From NCBI RefSeq assembly GCF_947498635.1, contig NZ_CANMKV010000001.1, forward strand, positions 62,001 to 126,000: 64,000 nt of DNA. The letters are read 5' to 3'. This DNA comes from an uncultured Microbulbifer sp. (GTDB lineage: Bacteria; Pseudomonadota; Gammaproteobacteria; Pseudomonadales; Cellvibrionaceae). Below the pieces are notes generated by a model. It did no database searches. It had not been told where the DNA came from and was given only the letters and a program-made list of their open reading frames with translations. Shown here one piece after another: positions 17,820 to 27,316 of the stretch (position 1 is the first letter of the stretch; every line of letters begins with the position of its first letter). Both the position numbers and the translations under genes were made by a program.

Positions 17820-19587
17820 TAAAGAGCTGGACACCGTAATTCCGGTGAGTGCATACAAACTCTCAGGGATTAACGCAAACCCGCAGAGTGATAAAATCGA
17901 TGCTCTGCAGGTTTTCATCGCCACTTGTGCCGGCCACCGCCGGCACAATGACGATGCCTGTGCAGTGCGCTTGCCCGAGGGAAGCACGTTACAGCGCCAT
18001 GGTAGCCTCACCGCACTAGCCGATGGTGTCGCCAGTGCCGAAGCTGGGGGCGAAGCCGCTCGCGCAGCAATCAACGGTTTTTTCTGCGACTATTACAGCA
18101 CCCCGGAGACCTGGTCCACCCGGCACGCGGTCGCGCGGGTACTGCACTCGCTCAACAATTGGCTATATCGGCAGAGTGGCGGCAGTGTCGAAATTCAGCG
18201 GGGTTGGCTGACCACCTTTTCAGCCATTATTTTTAAGGGTGCCAGTGCCCACTTGGTTCATATTGGGGATTCACGGATTTACCGCTTGCGCGCGGGCAAG
18301 TTGGAGTGTCTCAGTCGTGATCACAGCCACCGTCTGGCCCCAGGGCGTACCTTTCTCAGTCGCGCGTTGGGTATGGATGCCCACATTGATGTGGACTACC
18401 GCTGTGAGGCATTGGAGCCTGGCGATATTTATTTACTCACAAGTGACGGCATCCACGACTTTTTGCCGGACACTTCCATTCAAGAACGACTGCTCGAATT
18501 TGGCGAAAGCACGCCGCAACAACTAATTGACACAGCCCTGCGAGCCGGCTCCAGCGACAATCTGAGTGCGGTGGTTACCAGGGTCAATGCCATCGGATCG
18601 CCCCGGTGCGACGAATTGGCAATGCACAACCGCGAACTCCCTTTCGCACCCGATTTGCGCCCTGGCCAGAAGCTCGATGGTTTTCTTATTTTGCAGGAGC
18701 TTTACGCCAGTAATCGCAGCCACCTGTATCTGGCTCGGGACCAAAAAACCGGCGAGCTGCGCGCAATCAAAACGCCCTCGGTAAATTACTGCGATGATCC
18801 TCACTATATCGAGCGGTTTATCGCCGAAGAGTGGACCGGCAGGCGGGTTAACCACCCGGGTATTATCAAGCTATACCCTCCCAAGGTCGGGCGAAGTAGC
18901 CTGTATCATGTTCTCGAATACGTTGAAGGGCAGACTCTACGGCAGTGGATGCAACTCAATCCTCAAGCACAGATTCCCCAGGTGCGAACTTTACTGGCCC
19001 AGCTCATTAGCGCCCTGCGTAGTCTGCAGCGTTTAGAGATTATCCACGGCGATCTCAAGCCGGAAAACATTATGATGCGCAGGGATGGCCGCTTAGTGGT
19101 TGTTGACCTCGGCGGTGTCGATTGTCCCGGCCTGAGGGAGCAGTTGTTGTTCTCCGACCCTAGTGTTCCAGGTAGTAAAAACTATGCGGCTCCGGAGTTC
19201 TTTTTTGGCGATAGCCCCAGCCACCGGTCGGATATTTTTTCGGTGGGCGTTATCGCCTATGAGTTACTGACCGGAAGCTACCCCTATCCGGAACGACTCG
19301 GCAGCCTACACTACCACTTAAAAAGTTACCAACACCTGCGCTTTATGAAAGCAAGTTCTCACAGAGAGGATATTCCCTTCTGGATTGACGGCGCCTTGCA
19401 AAAAGCTTGCGCCCCCAACCCTAAACAGCGCTACAGTAGCCTATCGGAATTTATCCGGGATTTAGAAGTCCCCAATTCAGACTTCAAATCGCCAAAGGGC
19501 CGCCCTTTACTGGAAAAAAACCCTCTTTTATTCTGGCAGCTGCTGGTCTTAGTCCTGCTGTTTTCCCACTTGCTGTATTTTTTCTAG
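17809..19587 (+). CDS. Bifunctional PP2C phosphatase / Ser-Thr kinase, membrane-anchored
   Basis: A 592-aa fusion. The N-terminal PP2C domain (about 30-260) has ALADGVASAEAGG, HIGDSRIYRL, LLTSDGIHD and GSSDNLSAVV, the metal-binding Asp motifs. The protein kinase domain (about 290-550) has an ATP-site Lys in RAIKTP, catalytic loop HGDLKPEN (near 413, Gly for the usual Arg), DLG in place of DFG, and an APE-like AAPEFFFG. One hydrophobic helix (about 572-591) ends the protein. The ATG at 17809 overlaps the transporter stop, implying coupling. Similar fusions occur in nitrate clusters of other gammaproteobacteria; the substrate is unknown. Confidence 0.9.
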   Translation: MSPDKELDTVIPVSAYKLSGINANPQSDKIDALQVFIATCAGHRRHNDDACAVRLPEGSTLQRHGSLTALADGVASAEAGGEAARAAINGFFCDYYSTPETWSTRHAVARVLHSLNNWLYRQSGGSVEIQRGWLTTFSAIIFKGASAHLVHIGDSRIYRLRAGKLECLSRDHSHRLAPGRTFLSRALGMDAHIDVDYRCEALEPGDIYLLTSDGIHDFLPDTSIQERLLEFGESTPQQLIDTALRAGSSDNLSAVVTRVNAIGSPRCDELAMHNRELPFAPDLRPGQKLDGFLILQELYASNRSHLYLARDQKTGELRAIKTPSVNYCDDPHYIERFIAEEWTGRRVNHPGIIKLYPPKVGRSSLYHVLEYVEGQTLRQWMQLNPQAQIPQVRTLLAQLISALRSLQRLEIIHGDLKPENIMMRRDGRLVVVDLGGVDCPGLREQLLFSDPSVPGSKNYAAPEFFFGDSPSHRSDIFSVGVIAYELLTGSYPYPERLGSLHYHLKSYQHLRFMKASSHREDIPFWIDGALQKACAPNPKQRYSSLSEFIRDLEVPNSDFKSPKGRPLLEKNPLLFWQLLVLVLLFSHLLYFF

Positions 19588-19763
19588 AGACCTCAATGGC
19601 AGCAACCTCTCGGGTTACCCCATTCACTCATCTTTTCTCAACTGATAATCCACAGAATTTTATTAAGCACTAAGAAAGCGCATAATTTTTATTTTCCGCA
19701 CCAAAATATCCCAGAAATTGTGGACAATAGAAGTAGATAGGCGCCATTCCGAGGTAATTTTTT

Positions 19764-19779
19764 TGGCATGAAGATTGAA
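19764..19779 (+). promoter_or_regulatory. Sigma-54-like promoter element upstream of nirB
   Basis: TGGCAT, five bases, then TTGAA, with sigma-54 spacing. It is the third such element in this cluster, 135 nt before the nirB ATG. Transcription would start near 19790, upstream of the structured leader. Confidence 0.45.
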
Positions 19780-19789
19780 TACTCTTAAT

Positions 19790-19913
19790 TACCAACAAAA
19801 TTCTCCCCCAAGGCAACGGCGCCTGTACTCTTCGGCAGAAGAGGAGGCGCCCCTGCCATATCCTGTGGCCCTCCTCCTGCCGGAAAAAATGATTTTAGAC
19901 GGCAGGAATATCA
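19790..19913 (+). promoter_or_regulatory. nirB leader RNA able to hide the Shine-Dalgarno sequence
   Basis: Three pairings can be read. (1) A long hairpin: GGCGCCT (19818-19824) with AGGCGCC (19845-19851), enclosing CTCTTC-GGCA-GAAGAG. (2) TCCTGCCG (19875-19882) with CGGCAGGA (19900-19907), which buries the AGGA ribosome-binding site of nirB. (3) GAGGAGG (19841-19847) with CCTCCTC (19870-19876), which conflicts with both. This is the geometry of a translational on/off switch. There is no T run, so termination is unlikely here. Confidence 0.5.
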
Positions 19914-22451
19914 ATGGCGGACACTACAAAAAAGCAAAAGCTGGTTGTGATTGGTAACGGCATGGTCGGTCACCACTTTCTTGAACAGCTGGTAGAGAAT
20001 AAAGGAACCAGCCGTTTTGAGGTAACCGTCTACTGTGCAGAATCCAGACCCGCTTATGACCGAGTGCACTTGTCCGAGTACTTTTCTGGACGCACAGCAG
20101 ATGATTTGGCGATGGGCCATATTGAGCAGTATCGAAGCTGGGGTTTTGAACTGCGGCTCAATGACCGAGTTGTGGCTATCGACCGAGATGCGCAAACCGT
20201 TACGACCGAAAGCGGTGCCGTAGGGCTCTACGATCAGCTAATACTCGCCACCGGCTCCTACCCTTTTGTCCCCCCTATTCCCGGCCATCAGCACGAACTC
20301 TGCTTTGTCTATCGCACCCTCGAAGACTTGGATGCGATTCGCGCGGCAGCCTCCACGGCGAAAAGTGGTGTCGTTATCGGTGGAGGCTTACTTGGTCTCG
20401 AAGCCGCGAATGCCCTGAGAGCCCTTGGCCTCGAGGCCCATGTAGTGGAGTTTGCTCCCGGATTAATGTCGGCGCAACTGGATGAAGGTGGCTCGAATCT
20501 TCTGCGCAAAAAAATTGAAACTCTGGGTGTTACTGTGCATACCAGCACGGCCACTGAATTGATCGCTGAGGCTGATGGGCGCTTGCGTATGCAATTTAAA
20601 GGCGGGGCCGAACTTTGCACCGATATGATTGTTTTTTCTGCGGGCATTCGTCCCCAAGACCAACTGGCCAAGTCCTCTGGTCTGCAGGTTGGCGAGCGCG
20701 GAGGCATCATAATCGACAACAGCTGCCGCACAACGGATCCCAATATTTTTGCCATCGGTGAGTGCGCCCTTTATGAAGGACGGATCTTTGGTCTGGTGGC
20801 TCCGGGCTATAGCATGGCTCGCACTGCAGTCGCACAGCTCACGGGTGCCGAGGTATTTTTTACTGGTGCTGACATGAGCACTAAATTAAAACTGCTCGGT
20901 GTCCAGGTTGGCTCAATCGGCGATGCACACGGGCGCAGTGAAGGCTCTGCCGCAATCACTTTTGTCGACGAGCAGGGCGGTATTTACAAGCGTATGATCA
21001 CCGATGCGAACGGCAAAAAACTGCTGGGCGCGGTACTGGTGGGCGATACAGGGGACTACGACACCCTACTGCAATACCACCTCAATGATCTCGATCTACC
21101 CGAACACCCGGAACAACTCATTCTTCCCTCAAACGACGGTGCGGCATCACCGCTCGGCGCCTCAGCTTTACCAGCCGCAGCCACCGTATGTTCCTGTTAC
21201 AACGTCAGTAAGGGTCGAATTATCGAAGTTGTCCAGAACGGTTGCCATACCCTGGCAGAGGTCAAAGATGTGACCAAGGCCTCCACCGGCTGTGGGGGCT
21301 GCGCCGCACTGCTAAAAAATATTGTCGATGATGAACTGGCGGCACTGGGGATGGAGGTGAACAACCACCTATGTGCGCATTTCCCCTTTAATCGACAGGA
21401 GTTATTTCACATTATTCAGGTCGAGGAAATCAAAACCTTCAGCGACCTCCTCCAGAAACACGGCAGCGGTCAGGGCTGTGAGGTGTGTAAACCCACCGCA
21501 GCTTCCATCTTCGCCTCCTTGTGGAATGAACATATTCTGGAGCAGTCCCACGTTGGTCTACAGGATACCAATGACACTTTTATGGCAAATATGCAGAAAA
21601 ATGGCAGCTACTCGGTCGTGCCGCGTATTCCCGGTGGCGAGATCACCCCGGAAAAACTGATCGTAATCGGTGACGTAGCCAAACGCTACGACCTCTACAC
21701 CAAAATTACTGGCGGTCAACGGATCGATTTATTTGGTGCTCGCCTGGAACAATTACCGGAAATCTGGCGCGAACTCATTGATGCCGGCTTTGAAACCGGC
21801 CATGCCTATGGAAAATCTCTGCGTACCGTCAAATCCTGTGTCGGCAGCACCTGGTGTCGTTTCGGAGTACAAGACAGCGTCGCCATGGCACTACACGTCG
21901 AGAACCGCTACAAGGGTTTACGCTCTCCACACAAAATAAAAATGGCCGTTTCCGGATGTACCCGCGAGTGCGCCGAAGCGCAGAGCAAAGACGTGGGCAT
22001 TATCGCCACAGAAAAGGGTTGGAATTTGTTTGTCGGCGGCAATGGCGGCATGCGGCCACGCCATGCCGATTTATTTGCTACCGACCTGGATGATGAAACC
22101 CTGATTCGTTATATCGATCGTTTCCTGATGTTCTATGTGCGCACCGCAGATAAATTACAACGCACCTCAGTCTGGTTGGAAAGTTTGGAGGGCGGACTTG
22201 ATTATCTGCGCGACGTTATTGTTGATGACAAGCTGAGCATTTGTACGGAATTGGAAACACAGATGGAACGTGTGGTCGATAGCTATCAATGTGAATGGAA
22301 GTCAGCCATCAACGATCCGGAAAAACTAAAACGTTTCCGCCAATTTGTTAACAGTAGCGAAAGCGATGACAAAATTATTTTTGTTAAGGAACGCGGCCAG
22401 CCTCGTCCGGCCACGGTTGAGGAAATAGTAGAGACAGCAGAATCCGCATAG
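19914..22451 (+). CDS. nirB: NADH-dependent assimilatory nitrite reductase, large subunit
   Basis: NirB reduces nitrite to ammonium in the cytoplasm. The 845 residues contain the FAD/NAD(P) oxidoreductase part (LVVIGNGMVGHHFLEQL at the start; second nucleotide site VVIGGGLLGLEAANAL), a BFD-like [2Fe-2S] region (CSCYN near 425, then STGCGGC), a ferredoxin-like linker, and the sulfite/nitrite reductase siroheme domain. The siroheme/[4Fe-4S] cysteines are in CVGSTWC (near 643) and SGCTRECAEA. AGGA lies 6 nt before the ATG, inside a possible sequestering stem. nirD follows. Confidence 0.97.
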   Translation: MADTTKKQKLVVIGNGMVGHHFLEQLVENKGTSRFEVTVYCAESRPAYDRVHLSEYFSGRTADDLAMGHIEQYRSWGFELRLNDRVVAIDRDAQTVTTESGAVGLYDQLILATGSYPFVPPIPGHQHELCFVYRTLEDLDAIRAAASTAKSGVVIGGGLLGLEAANALRALGLEAHVVEFAPGLMSAQLDEGGSNLLRKKIETLGVTVHTSTATELIAEADGRLRMQFKGGAELCTDMIVFSAGIRPQDQLAKSSGLQVGERGGIIIDNSCRTTDPNIFAIGECALYEGRIFGLVAPGYSMARTAVAQLTGAEVFFTGADMSTKLKLLGVQVGSIGDAHGRSEGSAAITFVDEQGGIYKRMITDANGKKLLGAVLVGDTGDYDTLLQYHLNDLDLPEHPEQLILPSNDGAASPLGASALPAAATVCSCYNVSKGRIIEVVQNGCHTLAEVKDVTKASTGCGGCAALLKNIVDDELAALGMEVNNHLCAHFPFNRQELFHIIQVEEIKTFSDLLQKHGSGQGCEVCKPTAASIFASLWNEHILEQSHVGLQDTNDTFMANMQKNGSYSVVPRIPGGEITPEKLIVIGDVAKRYDLYTKITGGQRIDLFGARLEQLPEIWRELIDAGFETGHAYGKSLRTVKSCVGSTWCRFGVQDSVAMALHVENRYKGLRSPHKIKMAVSGCTRECAEAQSKDVGIIATEKGWNLFVGGNGGMRPRHADLFATDLDDETLIRYIDRFLMFYVRTADKLQRTSVWLESLEGGLDYLRDVIVDDKLSICTELETQMERVVDSYQCEWKSAINDPEKLKRFRQFVNSSESDDKIIFVKERGQPRPATVEEIVETAESA

Positions 22452-22537
22452 AAGTGTGCAGTGATCTACCTGCACCTCTAATTTATGAAAATTTAATTTC
22501 AATTACTTTTTTATCATAATCCTGAAAGGAAACTGTT

Positions 22538-22975
22538 ATGTATCAAGCTGCATGCCATCAAAATCCTGTTAATCCCGTTGCCATAACCCACCCCCAATGG
22601 CTACCAATCTGTCGACGTACAGATTTGGTCAGCAACTCTGGGGTGTGTGCCCTTTGGGGCGATACCTCCTCAAGCGAGACCGGTTATTCCGGTAAACCTG
22701 TGGACAAAAAGGGTATCGCCCTATTTTTTTTACCGGGCCAAAACCGACAGCTGTATGCCGTTGACAACTGGGACCCGATCGCACAAGCTGGAGTGATTTC
22801 GCGGGGAATTATCGCGGAGTTGGACGGTGAATTAACAATTGCCTCACCACTTTATAAACATCATTTTCGCCTTATCGATGGTGTTTGTATGGAAGATAAC
22901 AATATCCAGCTCGATACTTACCCATTAGCTTTTAACGGGAATACCGTTTATATCGGTTGCAGTAAGATAGAATAA
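22538..22975 (+). CDS. nirD: Nitrite reductase small subunit NirD
   Basis: NirD is the small partner of NirB with a Rieske-like fold that lacks the cluster ligands. The 145 aa include ICRRTDLVSNSGVCAL, LYAVDNWDPIAQAGVISRGII and IASPLYKHHFRLIDGVC, matching NirD. The usual Rieske CxH pairs are absent, as expected. About 15 residues more than usual precede the domain. AAGGAA precedes the ATG. Its TAA overlaps the ATG of the nitrate reductase gene by one base. Confidence 0.92.
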   Translation: MYQAACHQNPVNPVAITHPQWLPICRRTDLVSNSGVCALWGDTSSSETGYSGKPVDKKGIALFFLPGQNRQLYAVDNWDPIAQAGVISRGIIAELDGELTIASPLYKHHFRLIDGVCMEDNNIQLDTYPLAFNGNTVYIGCSKIE

Positions 22976-25743
22976 TGGCAGTAAAGGAATACCTGAACGC
23001 GCAGCGCTCCTGCACCACCTGCCCCTATTGTGGCGTGGGTTGCGGAGTCACTATTAACAGGGAAGAGCGCGTAAACACCTCGGCAATTTCAGTTAGCGGT
23101 GATAGCCAGCATCCATCTAATTTTGGCCACCTCTGTGTCAAGGGATCTTCACTGGGAGAGACCCTCGGTGATAACGGGCGCTTGCTCCGCCCACAACTAC
23201 ACGGCGAGGCCAGTGACTGGGATACTGCCATGTCTTTTGTGGCTGGTGAGTTTGCCCGCAATATACGCGAACATGGCCCTGACTCTGTTGCATTCTACCT
23301 ATCCGGGCAACTGCTCACAGAAGATTATTATGTTGCCAATAAATTAATGAAGGGATTTATTGGCAGCGCCAATATTGACACCAACTCGCGCCTTTGTATG
23401 TCCTCGGCAGTGGCCGGATACAAGCGCGCCTTTGGCGCGGATGCTGTACCCTGCTGCTACGGCGACCTGGAGCAAGCAGACCTCATTGTCTTAATTGGCT
23501 CCAATGCCGCCTGGACACACCCAATTCTGTTCCAGCGCATGCAGGCAGGCAAAGCAAAGCTGGTAGTGGTCGACCCCCGAGCCAGTGCTACCAGCGAGAT
23601 GGCCGACTTGCACTTAGCAATTAATCCCGGTAGCGACGCCGCACTGTTTAATGGATTGTTGAATTTTCTCGCCGAACACAACCGCCTCAATCATCACTAC
23701 ATCCAGCAACATAGCCAAGGCTTTGAGCAGGCTCTGGCCGCGGCACAACACTGGTCCCTACAACAAACCGCCTTGAGTTGCGGAGTGCCCGCAGAACAGT
23801 TATTGGCTTTTTTCCGTTTATTTTCCGAAACGGAAAAAACCATCAGCTTTTACTCCCAGGGAATTAACCAATCCAGTAGTGGCACAGACAAAAATAATGC
23901 AATTATCAACTGTCATCTGGCTACGGGACGTATAGGCAAGACTGGGGCTGGTCCTTTTTCTATTACCGGTCAACCCAACGCCATGGGCGGTCGCGAGGTC
24001 GGTGGGCTGGCCAATATGCTCGCCGCACATATGGAGTTTAAAAGTGACGCTATCGACCGGGTGCGCCGTTTCTGGAATGCCCCCAATATGGCCCTCATCC
24101 CTGGATTAAAAGCGGTGGATATGTTCCGTGCAGTGGAGAGCGGTCAGATTAAGGCCATTTGGATTATGGCCACCAATCCCGCGGTAAGTATGCCCGAGGC
24201 GGAACGTGTAACCGAGGCACTGCGCAAGTGTCCCCTGGTCATTGTCTCTGACTGTGTTGCCGATACCGATACCGCACGCTGTGCCGATGTGCTACTGCCA
24301 GCCACTGGCTGGGGGGAGAAAAACGGTACTGTCACCAATGCCGAGCGACGCATCTCCCGCCAGCGATCTTTTCTCGATCCCGCGGGCGAAGCCCGTCACG
24401 ACTGGCAAGCACTATGTGATCTGGCCAGCCGCCTGGGGTTTGCCCAACACTTCGACTTTACCCACCCTGCGGATATCTTTCGCGAGCATGCCCAGTTGTC
24501 CGGGTTTGAAAACAACGGGGCGCGCGCCTTTGATATCTCACTATTTAGCGACATCCAACGCATCGAATACGATGCCCTGCAGCCGGTACAGTGGCCGGTC
24601 AATCGCGAAAATCCCCAAGGCAGCGCGCGATTATTTGCCGATAGCAAATTTTTTACCGAAAGTGGCCGCGCTAATTTCGTAGCGATCACCCCTCGGATGC
24701 CCCAACAGCAAATAGACAGCAACCACCCTCTGTGGTTAAACAGCGGGCGTATGCGCGATCAGTGGCACACCATGACCCGCACCGGCCGTGCGCGCAAGTT
24801 GCTGGATCACAGTGAAATGGCCGAAATCCAAATCAATCCCGGAGATGCGCGCAAGTATGGGATAGACGAGGGCGCACTGGTAGAGCTGTACAATGCCCAG
24901 GGCACAATGTGCGGACGAGCAATACTCAACAGCGGTCAAAAGCCCGGTGAGTTATTCGCCCCGATCCACTGGAGCCAGACCCTGGCCCAAGCGTCAAAAG
25001 TCAGCGCCCTCACTCGTGCGGATGTGGATCCCATATCCGGGCAACCGGAGTTCAAGCAGGTGCCGGTACAACTGCGACCCCTAGCTTGTTCGAATTACGC
25101 CACCCTAATTTGCCCGGAGCCGGTAGGGGAAAATCTATGGCGCTGGTTGCAAACCCATGGAGACAAAACCCTGTTGCACTGGTACCGAGTGCCCTGTCAA
25201 AACGGCTATCGCTTTGAGTTGGCACTGAGTGCCCCGCTGAATGGGCGCCAACTGGGCAAGCAATTATTACAGAATCACCCTAACGTACAATGGCAGCACA
25301 TAGAAACGCTGAATAGTCAACGATGGCTGGCCCACAGCGAGCAAATAGAGCTGCTTATTTTTGCCAGTAATGATTGGCAGATTCTCCCCGACCGACGCAC
25401 TCTGGAGCGCTATCTGCAATTGGGACGGCCAAAAAACCCTGCGCAGCTTCTCCAGGCTATTTCCCCTGGGGAGCGCACCGTATGCACCTGTATGCAGGTA
25501 ACTCGTCCACAAATTGAAGAAGCCATTGCTCAGGGTAATAACTCTGTGGAGGCACTGGGAGATTCCCTCGGTTGTGGTACTCGTTGCGGATCCTGTAAGC
25601 CGGAAATCTCTGCGCTATTGCGCACCACACTGAAAAAAACTGCACAGGGTCAGGGGGTGGCTGCGGCACTGGAAACAGAGATCGTCCAGTCCGAACAAGA
25701 CCTGCGTGAGGCAAGAGAAAAGATTTATAGTGTCCAGGCCTGA
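22975..25743 (+). CDS. nasA: Assimilatory nitrate reductase catalytic subunit (molybdopterin)
   Basis: This 922-aa cytoplasmic enzyme reduces nitrate to nitrite for NirBD. The N-terminal [4Fe-4S] motif is CTTCPYCGVGCG (Cys 13-23) with a fourth Cys in HLCVKG. The molybdopterin body shows NIDTNSRLCMSSAVAGYK, GQPNAMGGREVGG and a C-terminal molydopterin-dinucleotide-binding domain (PLWLNSGRMRDQWHTMTRTG). A BFD-like [2Fe-2S] domain ends the protein (VCTCMQVTRPQIEEAI near 838, then GCGTRCGSCKPE). No separate flavoprotein donor gene is seen. Symbol varies in the literature (nasA, nasC, narB). Confidence 0.93.
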   Translation: MAVKEYLNAQRSCTTCPYCGVGCGVTINREERVNTSAISVSGDSQHPSNFGHLCVKGSSLGETLGDNGRLLRPQLHGEASDWDTAMSFVAGEFARNIREHGPDSVAFYLSGQLLTEDYYVANKLMKGFIGSANIDTNSRLCMSSAVAGYKRAFGADAVPCCYGDLEQADLIVLIGSNAAWTHPILFQRMQAGKAKLVVVDPRASATSEMADLHLAINPGSDAALFNGLLNFLAEHNRLNHHYIQQHSQGFEQALAAAQHWSLQQTALSCGVPAEQLLAFFRLFSETEKTISFYSQGINQSSSGTDKNNAIINCHLATGRIGKTGAGPFSITGQPNAMGGREVGGLANMLAAHMEFKSDAIDRVRRFWNAPNMALIPGLKAVDMFRAVESGQIKAIWIMATNPAVSMPEAERVTEALRKCPLVIVSDCVADTDTARCADVLLPATGWGEKNGTVTNAERRISRQRSFLDPAGEARHDWQALCDLASRLGFAQHFDFTHPADIFREHAQLSGFENNGARAFDISLFSDIQRIEYDALQPVQWPVNRENPQGSARLFADSKFFTESGRANFVAITPRMPQQQIDSNHPLWLNSGRMRDQWHTMTRTGRARKLLDHSEMAEIQINPGDARKYGIDEGALVELYNAQGTMCGRAILNSGQKPGELFAPIHWSQTLAQASKVSALTRADVDPISGQPEFKQVPVQLRPLACSNYATLICPEPVGENLWRWLQTHGDKTLLHWYRVPCQNGYRFELALSAPLNGRQLGKQLLQNHPNVQWQHIETLNSQRWLAHSEQIELLIFASNDWQILPDRRTLERYLQLGRPKNPAQLLQAISPGERTVCTCMQVTRPQIEEAIAQGNNSVEALGDSLGCGTRCGSCKPEISALLRTTLKKTAQGQGVAAALETEIVQSEQDLREAREKIYSVQA

Positions 25744-26084
25744 TTCCAGCCTTTCTGTCGAATTTACTGGACGTGGAGCCCGGTTTTCCCGATCGGCGCT
25801 CCGCGGAAAAAATATAAATCCGATCCCTAAGACGTCCTTCTCCCTCCGGGTGTCCGCTGACATCGGCACCATTCTCTAAACGGCTTCCCAAAGGGCCTTT
25901 GCCGTTAGGCCGATATAAGCGGGACAAATCCCAATCACCATCGCCCGTAAAATACTGGCGCAAATACGCGAATTTGTGGGTAATTCAGAGCATTTGTCGG
26001 CCTATCCTTAGCCCACATGAGCCCGCTCAATTGTTTGCCGGATGAATAACCGATCGCAACTTTCCACCGATCCGGGGATATGCC
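25744..26084. other. Intergenic region after the nitrate cluster
   Basis: About 340 bp between nasA and the glyoxalase-fold gene. I see no clear terminator, RNA gene or coding potential. It presumably holds the promoter of the following two-gene unit. Confidence 0.5.
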
Positions 26085-26528
26085 GTGTTTAATATTCAAT
26101 ATATCGACCACGTGGTGCTGCGCGTGCAATCCCTCTCCGCCATGCGCAATTTCTATGAGGACATTCTCGGTTGCACAATAGAGCGGGAAAACCCGGAGTT
26201 CGGCCTCTATCAATTGCGTGCCGGCCAGTGTCTGATTGACCTGGTTCCTGTAGACCAAGCCGCGGGCCGTGAAGGGGGCGCCGCACCGGGGCGAGAAGGG
26301 CGCAACCTGCATCACTTCTGCCTGCGCATAGACCCTTTCGAACCCGAAAAAATTACCGCCTTTCTGCGAGGGAAAAATATCCAGGTCTCGGCACTACAAC
26401 AACGCTATGGCGCTGAGGGCATGGGGCCGTCCATTTATATTTCCGATCCCGAACAAAATCTGGTGGAACTCAAAGGGCCGCCAAGTAACCCAGCCTCAGT
26501 TCATCAATCATTCGCCCGAGAGACCTAA
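26085..26528 (+). CDS. VOC family protein (glyoxalase/dioxygenase fold)
   Basis: A 147-aa protein of the vicinal-oxygen-chelate superfamily, starting at GTG 26085 with GGGGA upstream. It has one pair of beta-alpha-beta-beta-beta units: IDHVVLRVQSLSAMRNFYEDILGC (first His metal ligand), LHHFCLRIDPF (second His) and YISDPEQNLVELKG with the C-terminal Glu ligand. The family includes glyoxalase I, antibiotic-resistance proteins and epimerases, so the substrate cannot be named. The dienelactone hydrolase gene starts 2 nt after its stop. Confidence 0.88.
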   Translation: MFNIQYIDHVVLRVQSLSAMRNFYEDILGCTIERENPEFGLYQLRAGQCLIDLVPVDQAAGREGGAAPGREGRNLHHFCLRIDPFEPEKITAFLRGKNIQVSALQQRYGAEGMGPSIYISDPEQNLVELKGPPSNPASVHQSFARET

Positions 26529-26529
26529 A

Positions 26530-27255
26530 ATGAAATCCGAAGTGATCGATTACACGGTAGATGGTCAGTCCTATTCAGGCTATATCGTTTGGGATGACGC
26601 CATCAAAGAAAAACGCCCCGGAGTCATCCTGGTCCACGAGTGGTGGGGCCACAATGCCTTTGTGCGAGAGCAGGCAGAACAGGTCGCCCGACAGGGCTAC
26701 TGCGCGTTTGCCGTGGATATTTTTGGCAGCGGAAAACAGACGGACGATCCCGCCGAGGCGCAACAGTATCGCGACGAGGCGCTAAAAAACCCTGTAGCTC
26801 TGGAAGCTTGCTTTCGCACCGCACTTACCCTGCTACAGCAACACGATCACGTGGAACCAACCCAGATCGCCGCGCAGGGCTACTGTTTCGGCGGCGGCGT
26901 GGCTTTAAGCATGGCGCGTCTCGGTTTGGCATTGCGCGGTGTTGTCAGTTTCCATGGCGCCCTGGCCAGCAAAATCAGCGCAGAAAAAGGCAAAATAACA
27001 GCGGAGCTACTGGTTTATACCGGCGGGGCTGACAGTATGATCCCGCCACCGCAGGTTGCCGCCTTCGTACAAGAAATGCAGGAAGCGGAAGCCAAATTCA
27101 CCCTGGTCAGTTTCCCCGGTGTACTGCACGGTTTTACCAATCCTGTCGCCACTGAGCGCGGAGAGAAGTTTGGACTGCCCCTGGCCTATAACCGGGAAGC
27201 CGCACAAGATGCATGGCAGGGCACACTGGATTTTTACCAAAGGATATTCCAGTGA
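26530..27255 (+). CDS. Dienelactone hydrolase family protein
   Basis: A 241-aa alpha/beta hydrolase beginning MKSEVIDYTVDGQSYSGY. The Cys nucleophile lies in GYCFGGGVAL, Asp in GGADSMIPP and His in VLHGFTNP, the dienelactone-hydrolase triad. The N-terminal VHEWWGHNAFVREQAEQ is typical. The start 2 nt after the VOC stop, without a strong ribosome-binding site of its own, suggests translational coupling. Many members act on esters other than dienelactone; no aromatic-degradation genes lie nearby. Confidence 0.9.
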   Translation: MKSEVIDYTVDGQSYSGYIVWDDAIKEKRPGVILVHEWWGHNAFVREQAEQVARQGYCAFAVDIFGSGKQTDDPAEAQQYRDEALKNPVALEACFRTALTLLQQHDHVEPTQIAAQGYCFGGGVALSMARLGLALRGVVSFHGALASKISAEKGKITAELLVYTGGADSMIPPPQVAAFVQEMQEAEAKFTLVSFPGVLHGFTNPVATERGEKFGLPLAYNREAAQDAWQGTLDFYQRIFQ

Positions 27256-27316
27256 GTATTCTCGGGAAAAGACATTATCCAAGTAAGAACTTGTTGCCGA
27301 GCAAAATACTACCCCG

